Source: Actinomycetota bacterium
GTDB taxonomy: Bacteria > Actinomycetota > Acidimicrobiia > Acidimicrobiales > JAFATL01
Assembly (NCBI GenBank): GCA_019243975.1
Contig: JAFATL010000424.1
Location: 1-14,488, forward strand
Direction of reading: 5' to 3'
Length of the DNA stretch: 14,488 bases
The stretch's first letter is position 1, and every line of letters begins with the position of its first letter. Positions 8,601 to 14,488 of this stretch are shown piece by piece. The notes under the pieces were generated by a model. That model worked only from the letters and a program-made list of their open reading frames with translations, searched no databases and had not been told where the DNA came from. Made by a program: the position numbers and the translations under genes.

Positions 8601-8872
8601 TCGTGGGCCAGTGGGCCACGTTCGCCCTCGTGCTGGGAATCGGTCTCGCCCTCGACCTGTTCGTCGTTGGCCTGGCCATGCTCCTCGACGGCGAGGACCT
8701 GCGCGCCCTCGCCCTGACGCCGCTGATGCGCGTCGTGTGGCGCCCGCTGCAACTGGCCGCGGTGCTGTTGAGCGTGAACCGCTGGGTCCACGCGTCGTCG
8801 GAGACATGGCGGCGGGTCCGCCGACACAACACCGTGCCGGTCGCCGCCATGACACGGTCCCGCGCCGCGTGA
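5675..8872 (+). CDS. Trimodular membrane protein: GH18-like hydrolase, NodB polysaccharide deacetylase, processive GT2 glycosyltransferase
   Basis: 1065 residues. Two or three N-terminal membrane segments (about 13-80) are followed by a GH18/YaaH-like domain (about 90-415). Its active-site stretch DGVVLDFE (219-226) keeps Asp224 and the catalytic Glu226. A NodB (CE4) domain (about 425-630) has TFDDGP (Asp444, Asp445), DHTYSH (His495, His499), RSPYG (533-537) and LLHDGG (His594), a complete metal and catalytic set. Membrane segments near 655-690 lead into GT2 (about 705-930): VVIPAHNE, VDDGSTDG, DAD (790-792), VEDMDL and QRRRW (918-922), the processive-synthase signature. More membrane helices follow (945-1035). 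Modular logic suggests synthesis at the membrane, then outside deacetylation and trimming of a GlcNAc-type polymer, comparable to PgaC plus PgaB. Polymer identity is inferred. The start is uncertain: GTG 5675, or in-frame GTG 5690; neither has a clear Shine-Dalgarno. No PilZ motif is seen. The stop overlaps the next start. Confidence 0.93.
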   Translation: MRPAPVPLTRTLLRSAVAAAAVVTLALVAHTDVVATAVGCLGALTVWLLLRRPSPSRPRRALVGLAAATTGVAVVAALTLPAFRSAPAPLVLVRQAGATATRSITDASQAGSHGFETLGFVDSSNEDSPAGVDRDASKVSILAATGIVLSRHPGSLEVTPATDSLLRAHASGALGLAVVSNYDGTSFDRTRATALLRSPAARHRFVSALTSVVARQGWDGVVLDFENLSPDTRASYPRLVRALDLALGDRRLDVTVPAVTDRRADDLQPYDVAALGRSADRIVLMAYDQHDPTGAAGPVAGLPWVRQSLTVAEGLVPRDKLLLGLAGYGYAWTSPGNATDLTVAQAQAMQHRAAAVTQWDAGQQEWHVHAGGDDVWYEDAAAVASRAQLAVTDGLAGVALWRIGSEDPATLDQLPAPAADAGVPTVGRAVQQVHGPGLVALTFDDGPDPTWTPRVLAVLRREHVPATFFVIGNRAQAHPDLVRTELREGDVVGDHTYSHPSLQHASSWRTRAEVLGGAAVIEGITGRKPELFRSPYGAGDMSPSRPGSDQLATDLGFHVVSWNDDSFDWTRPGPDAITRTVVSGVSTRSIVLLHDGGGDRSQTVAALPGIIHALRAQGFLFTTADAMNAAVPSPYAIRHGFASTARGVAVVAGYRLFLALRHILLWLVVAAVVVSLVRLAITVVLALGHWRRTRRATPRERHGRAVTPTVSVVIPAHNERRVIAKTLAVLRDLDDGPMEVIVVDDGSTDGTADIARRFGVTVLEQPRRGKATALNVGIGRARGEIVVVLDADTLVTPGFLAAMLPHFDDPSVGAVAGNVKVGNRRTLLARLQALEYVTSLNLDRRAQAAVGVVAVVPGAAGAFRRRALVDVGGYPTETLVEDMDLTVMLLRAGWHVPYEPRAVARTEAPERARDVLAQRRRWAFGTLQVVAKHWDSLLDPDAHRIGLVGLPWMVVSQVLLPLAAPLIDLYLLYLLVVGQWATFALVLGIGLALDLFVVGLAMLLDGEDLRALALTPLMRVVWRPLQLAAVLLSVNRWVHASSETWRRVRRHNTVPVAAMTRSRAA

Positions 8873-10973
8873 TCCCGCTGCGCCGGCGCGCCACCGTCGT
8901 GGCGCTGACGGTTGTCGGAGCCGTCGCGCTCGTGGCGTTGCCCGCGTGCAGCCACGCCCCCGTCACGGCCACGGTCACCGTCGACACGTCGCACCCCCTC
9001 GGGTCCTTCAACCCGTTCACGGCCCTCGGCGCCGGACTCGACGGGCAGGACAAGGGATCGGTGACGGGCATGTACACGCCCGCCAACGAGCGCGCCATGC
9101 AGGCTGCCGGGTTCAAGCCGCTCACCTACCGCCTGCGCACCGAACTGGCGGTGCAGGCGTGGCACTGGAACCCGGAGGGCGCGTGGAGCGACCTCGCCCA
9201 CGCGCAGGGTTACTGGACGTCGTCGGCCGTGCCGGACAAGCCCATCGAGCTGAGCTACGGCTACCGGCTGCCCCGGCGGGGCGACACCCACGACCAGGCC
9301 AACGACAACGGGTTTTCGCGCCTGGACGACGGTGATGCGTCGAGCTTCTGGAAGAGCAACCCGTACCTCGACCCCCGCTTCACCGCCGCGCCCGACAGCG
9401 AATGGGTGGTCGTCGATCTCGGGCGCGCCACGCGCGTGGACACGGTGCGGTTGGCGTGGGGCACGCCGTACGCGGTGGCCTACCGCGTCGACTGGTGGGA
9501 CGGGGACGACCCGTTTTCCATCAGCGCCAATTCGGGCGAGAACTGGCGACCGTTCCCGCACGGCGCAGTCGACGCAGGAACGGGCGGCGACGTAGAGCTA
9601 CACGTGGGGTCCCCTTCGCAGGCCGTTCGCTTCGTCCGCGTTCTGATGACGCGCGCGTCCGGGGCGGCGCCGGCGGGCTCGAGCGACGTCCGAGACGGGC
9701 TCGGGTACGCGCTGCGGGAGGTGTCGATCGGCACTGGCGTGGGCGCCTCGTTCCACGACGCGATGCGGCACGGGCACACGGCGGGCACCCAGAGCACGGT
9801 GACGGTCTCCTCGACCGACCCGTGGCACCGGGCCACCGACATCGACACGACCACGGAGCAACCGGGATTCGACAAGATCCTCGCGTCGGGCCTGACGAAC
9901 GGGCTGCCCGCCATCGTCGCGACGTCACTGCTGTACGGCACGCCCGAGGACGCGCAGGCGGAACTGGCGTGGCTCACGGCGCGGGGATTCCCGCTCGCAG
10001 GCCTGGAGCTCGGGGAAGAGCCTGACGGTCAGAACGCCCTGCCCGAGGACTACGGCCGGCTGTTCGTGCAGTGGGCACGCGCGCTGCACGCCGTGCGCGC
10101 CGACGTGCGCCTGGGCGGACCCGCCCTGCAGACGGGCTTCGACGAAGTACGGGTGTGGCCGGATACCAGCGGGGAGACATCGTGGCTGCGCCGGCTGGCC
10201 ACCTACCTGCGCGCCGCCAACGCCAGCAGCGACTTCGCGTTCCTCTCCGTCGAGTGGTACCCGTTCGACGACGCTTGCGGACCGGTGCCGCCCCATCTCC
10301 GCGCCGAACCTCACCTGCTGGCCGCGACGTTCAAGCGGTGGGCCGCCGACGGGATGGCGGGTGTCCCCAAGCTGGTGACCGAGTACGGCTACTCGGCCTT
10401 CGCAGCGGAACCCGAGGTCGACGTCACCGGGGCCATCGTCAACACCGACTTCGTGGGCCAGTTCCTCACCCTGGGCGGAACGGCGGCTTTCTTCTACGGC
10501 TACGAGCCCAACACGCTGTTGAAGGAAGCCGACTGCAACAGCTGGGGCAACACCATGCTGCTGCAGGCCGACGACGAGTACCACGTGACGGCGCGCATGC
10601 CCGCTTACTTCGCGGCCCGCCTGGTGACGCAGACGTGGGCCCAGCCCGTGGACGCGCCGCACACGCTGTACCGGGCCACGGTGCACGCGGCCGGATCCAT
10701 GGCTGATGCCATCAGCGCCTACGCGCTGCGCCGACCGGACGGACGGTGGGCGGTGCTCCTCCTCAACAAGGACGCCGCCCACGCGGTCCAGTTGCGGCTG
10801 TCCCTGCTCCGCGGTGCCGCCGCCGTGACCCAGTACGGCCGGGCCCAGTACCGGTGGCACGCATCGGGCGAGCGCGGCCACCCCGCCCGCGACCTCCCGC
10901 CCGTGCAGTTCACCCAGACGGCGGGCGCACCGCTCGCCCTGCCCGCGCTGTCGATGACCGTGGTTTCGGGGAC

Positions 10974-10977
<4 letters not shown>
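8869..10977 (+). CDS. Putative lipoprotein glycoside hydrolase (clan GH-A-like) with inserted discoidin-like module
   Basis: 702 residues from a GTG at 8869 that overlaps the upstream stop as GTGA, implying translational coupling. The N-terminus is basic (IPLRRR), then hydrophobic, ending LPAC with Cys27, a plausible though imperfect lipobox (Pro at -2), so the product is probably anchored outside the membrane. Residues 35-135 and 300-600 look like a glycosidase barrel. LELGEEPDG (379-387) resembles the strand-4 acid/base site, with Glu384 in place and Glu383 where Asn is usual. LVTEYGYS (502-509) offers Glu505 as nucleophile. Residues about 145-290 (DGDASSFWKSNP, WVVVDLGRATRVDTVRLAW, VRFVRVLM) match an F5/8 type C (discoidin) carbohydrate-binding fold. 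The C-terminal 600-702 is a beta-rich domain like those in GH39, GH79 and related proteins. The likely partner is the polymer made by the preceding gene. The fold call is good; activity and substrate are inferred. Confidence 0.85.
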
Positions 10978-13091
<2,114 letters not shown>

Positions 13092-13132
13092 CCCCTAAGG
13101 ATGCTCCTTCCGGAGACCCTGTGGTTGAACCG

Positions 13133-13939
13133 TTAGGCGGGCGCGGGGCAGTTGGACGTGTAGGTGCACACGTTGAAACCGTCACCCTGACCGTCCAGGC
13201 CCGACGGGGTGGCCTCGGTGACCAGTCCGGCGAGGCTCAACCGGATCGACACGGGGCCGCCCTGGGCGATGGTGCGGGGGCTGCCGCCGCCGAGGCTGAA
13301 GGTGTTCTGGTCGAGGTGCACCGTGCCGAGCTGGGCGATGGTCGTCTGGGCGACGAGGAACGTGGGTGCCTCCACGATCCACTCAGCCGAAGAGAACGTC
13401 GACGTGTAGGAGACCGTCTTCGACCAGGTCCACTTGCCGGCGTTGGTGAGGGAGATGCTCCACTGGTCGCCGCCCAGCGAATGGATCTCGGTGCTCACGT
13501 TGTCGCCCGGGTTCACCGTGCACGCGGCGTCGGTCGAGCAGCTGTCGATCGGGATCTCGGTGTCGGGCAGCATCTCGTACCAGGCGTAGTAGCCGTCGAG
13601 CGTGTCCTGGGTGGTGCCGGCCTGAATGAGGTCGCCGGTGTTGTAGCCACCGATGCCGACCCAGGTGGACGAGAACCCGGGTGGGATGGACCCGGCCGAG
13701 GGCACCGTCCACGCCCCGGACACGGCGGTCACCCGCTGACCGGTCGGCGGCACGGCGGCGTAGCCCGACCAGTTGAGGCTGTCCTGGTCGGCATTGCGCT
13801 GCGCCAGCGGCGCATGCACGTTCACCGGCAGGAGCCGGTGGTGAAGATCGCTGTGCTTGGGCTGGGCGGAACCGCCCGGCATACCAAGCGCCAAGAAAGC
13901 CGCGGCCATCCCCGCCAAGACCAACACGCGTCGATGCAT
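13133..13939 (-). CDS. Secreted glutamic peptidase, family G1 (eqolisin-like)
   Basis: 268 residues from the ATG at 13939, chosen because GGAGG lies 6 nt upstream. An in-frame TTG at 13957 would start before this Shine-Dalgarno and is rejected. The signal peptide is MHRRVLVLAG followed by a hydrophobic stretch, with cleavage likely after GGSA (residue 25). A short pro-like segment precedes the G1 core: LNWSGYA (55-61), GAWTVP (75-80), STWVGIGGY (91-99), LIQAGT with Gln106, YYAWYEMLP, and SAEWIVEAP with Glu186. In fungal eqolisins a Gln-Glu dyad activates water for peptide cleavage, usually at acid pH; Gln106 and Glu186 are the matching pair here by position in the motifs. Four Cys (134, 140, 258, 264) could make two disulfides. 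It is 41 bp upstream of the E1 gene on the same strand, with no evident functional link. Bacterial members of this fungal-typified family exist but are little studied. Confidence 0.88.
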   Translation of the reverse strand: MHRRVLVLAGMAAAFLALGMPGGSAQPKHSDLHHRLLPVNVHAPLAQRNADQDSLNWSGYAAVPPTGQRVTAVSGAWTVPSAGSIPPGFSSTWVGIGGYNTGDLIQAGTTQDTLDGYYAWYEMLPDTEIPIDSCSTDAACTVNPGDNVSTEIHSLGGDQWSISLTNAGKWTWSKTVSYTSTFSSAEWIVEAPTFLVAQTTIAQLGTVHLDQNTFSLGGGSPRTIAQGGPVSIRLSLAGLVTEATPSGLDGQGDGFNVCTYTSNCPAPA

Positions 13940-13985
13940 CTCTTCCCTCCAGCCCAACCAGCGATCATTAGGCTAGCCGCCCGAG
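13940..13985. promoter_or_regulatory. 46-bp divergent spacer with GGAGG site and candidate overlapping -10 boxes
   Basis: GGAGG on the minus strand (13950-13946) is the Shine-Dalgarno of the peptidase. A perfect 8-bp palindrome GGCTAGCC lies at 13971-13978. Plus-strand TAGGCT (13969-13974) and minus-strand TAGCCT (13975-13970) both fit the TANNNT -10 pattern and nearly coincide. The plus one would start RNA only a few bases before the VOC ATG at 13986, consistent with a leaderless or near-leaderless message. No -35 boxes are clear, so the promoters are tentative; the Shine-Dalgarno is solid. Confidence 0.4.
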
Positions 13986-14336
13986 ATGAAGGACTGGCCC
14001 CGCCCCGTCGTGCACTGGGAGATCCGGGCCGTCGACCCCGACCGGCAGCGTGCGTTTTACAGCGCGCTGTTCAACTGGGACATCGGCGACGGCCCAATCA
14101 TGAACATCCCCGCCGGCCTCGGCGGGCCCGAGCCGGGGCCGGGTGGCCACATCCGGGCCAGCGACGCCGGCGGGGTCACCCTCTACGTCCAGGTGCGCGA
14201 CATCAAGGCGTCGTGCGAGAAGGCGGCCGAGCTGGGCGGCGCGGTCGTGCTCGAGCCCTTCGACCTGCCCGGCCAGCCCACCCTCGCGGCCATCACCGAC
14301 CCCGAGGGCAACGGCGTCATGCTCGTGCAGCAGTAG
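13986..14336 (+). CDS. VOC (glyoxalase/bleomycin-resistance fold) family protein
   Basis: 116 residues, one vicinal-oxygen-chelate domain of typical single-domain length. It opens with VVHWEIRAVDPDRQRAFYSALF (8-29), the usual first strand and helix, and closes with AAITDPEGNGVMLVQQ (101-116), the usual last strands. LYVQVRDIKASCEKAAELGG (66-85) is the second beta-alpha-beta motif. His10, His55 and Glu90 are possible metal ligands, but only the fold is secure. VOC proteins include isomerases, dioxygenases and drug-binding proteins; nothing here selects among them. It is cytoplasmic. The ATG at 13986 is the only start that keeps the first strand intact, and it has no Shine-Dalgarno. It is divergent from the peptidase and ends 6 bp from the convergent last gene. 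Confidence 0.9.
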   Translation: MKDWPRPVVHWEIRAVDPDRQRAFYSALFNWDIGDGPIMNIPAGLGGPEPGPGGHIRASDAGGVTLYVQVRDIKASCEKAAELGGAVVLEPFDLPGQPTLAAITDPEGNGVMLVQQ

Positions 14337-14342
14337 GGCCCG

Positions 14343-14488
14343 CTAGTCGAGCGTTTCGAACCGCTGCAGCTGGCGGTCCTCGAGCATGTCGAGGAACGAC
14401 GACGCCACCGCGTCGACCTTGGCCAGGCGGGCCGACTTGTCGGCGTCCTCCGCCGAGTACCAGAACGTGAGCACCAGCCACTCGCCGT
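14343..14488 (-). CDS. C-terminal fragment of an unidentified protein running off the window
   Basis: The last 47 codons of a minus-strand gene ending in TAG at 14345-14343. It reads EWLVLTFWYSAEDADKSARL near its visible start and ends in LQRFETLD. The codon style matches the neighbours and the frame is open to the window edge. A strand followed by an amphipathic helix is suggested, which would be compatible with a small dimeric alpha-beta barrel protein, but I do not recognise the family. It is convergent with the VOC gene, separated by 6 bp that include GGGCCC. Confidence 0.6.
   Translation of the reverse strand, partial: GEWLVLTFWYSAEDADKSARLAKVDAVASSFLDMLEDRQLQRFETLD

Noticed and set aside
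8437..8868. N-terminal extension of the lipoprotein upstream of 8869, including an ATG at 8804
   Set aside because: The extension overlaps the GT2 coding sequence, is Arg/Pro-rich, and would bury the signal peptide. The GTG overlapping the stop places the hydrophobic segment and Cys27 correctly.
8750..8872. PilZ c-di-GMP-binding domain at the end of the GT2 protein
   Set aside because: An Arg-rich stretch is present near the C-terminus, but the DxSxxG partner motif and the needed length are absent.
13940..13957. TTG start adding six residues to the G1 peptidase
   Set aside because: It lies upstream of the GGAGG that serves the ATG at 13939 and adds an acidic stretch before the signal peptide.
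13121..14470. Plus-strand open frame spanning the peptidase, spacer and VOC gene
   Set aside because: It ignores clear starts, a strong Shine-Dalgarno and conserved motifs of G1 and VOC proteins in other frames.

Overview
The window is a gene-dense, uniformly GC-rich stretch of bacterial chromosome. Strong GC bias at third codon positions, GTG starts, very short spacers and the set of protein families suggest a high-GC actinobacterium, possibly an uncultured member of Acidimicrobiia. That placement is an inference from gene style; there is no rRNA or marker gene. I see no tRNA, rRNA, CRISPR array, insertion sequence, integrase or phage gene.

Layout. Positions 1-5606 hold four minus-strand genes that could be one transcription unit, in transcription order: a dienelactone-hydrolase-family enzyme (5606-4926), a secreted barrel-like protein with a Gly/Lys-repeat and His-rich tail (4807-3581), a membrane GGDEF-EAL c-di-GMP enzyme (3531-1150), and a GH3 glycosidase cut by the window edge (1115-1). 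A 68-bp divergent spacer separates them from a plus-strand pair. The first gene of that pair is a 1065-residue membrane protein joining a GH18-like hydrolase, a NodB polysaccharide deacetylase and a processive GT2 glycosyltransferase (5675-8872). It is translationally coupled through a 4-bp stop/start overlap to a probable lipoprotein with a clan GH-A-like fold and an inserted discoidin-like module (8869-10977). That gene converges on, and overlaps by four bases, a fused alpha-beta 2-oxoacid dehydrogenase E1 (13091-10974). Upstream of E1 on the same strand is a secreted bacterial glutamic peptidase of family G1 (13939-13133). This is divergent from a small VOC/glyoxalase-fold protein (13986-14336), and the window closes with the C-terminal end of an unidentified minus-strand gene.

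How they may work together. The left and central genes share a carbohydrate theme. One polypeptide carries synthase, deacetylase and hydrolase modules, echoing the PgaB plus PgaC split of poly-N-acetylglucosamine systems. A coupled surface lipoprotein with a glycosidase-like fold, a secreted barrel protein, a GH3 enzyme and a c-di-GMP turnover protein sit beside it. The best hypothesis for an unusual system here is an exopolysaccharide synthesis and remodelling locus with local c-di-GMP control. The polymer and the regulatory link are inferred, not shown. The E1, peptidase, VOC and last genes look like ordinary chromosomal neighbours.
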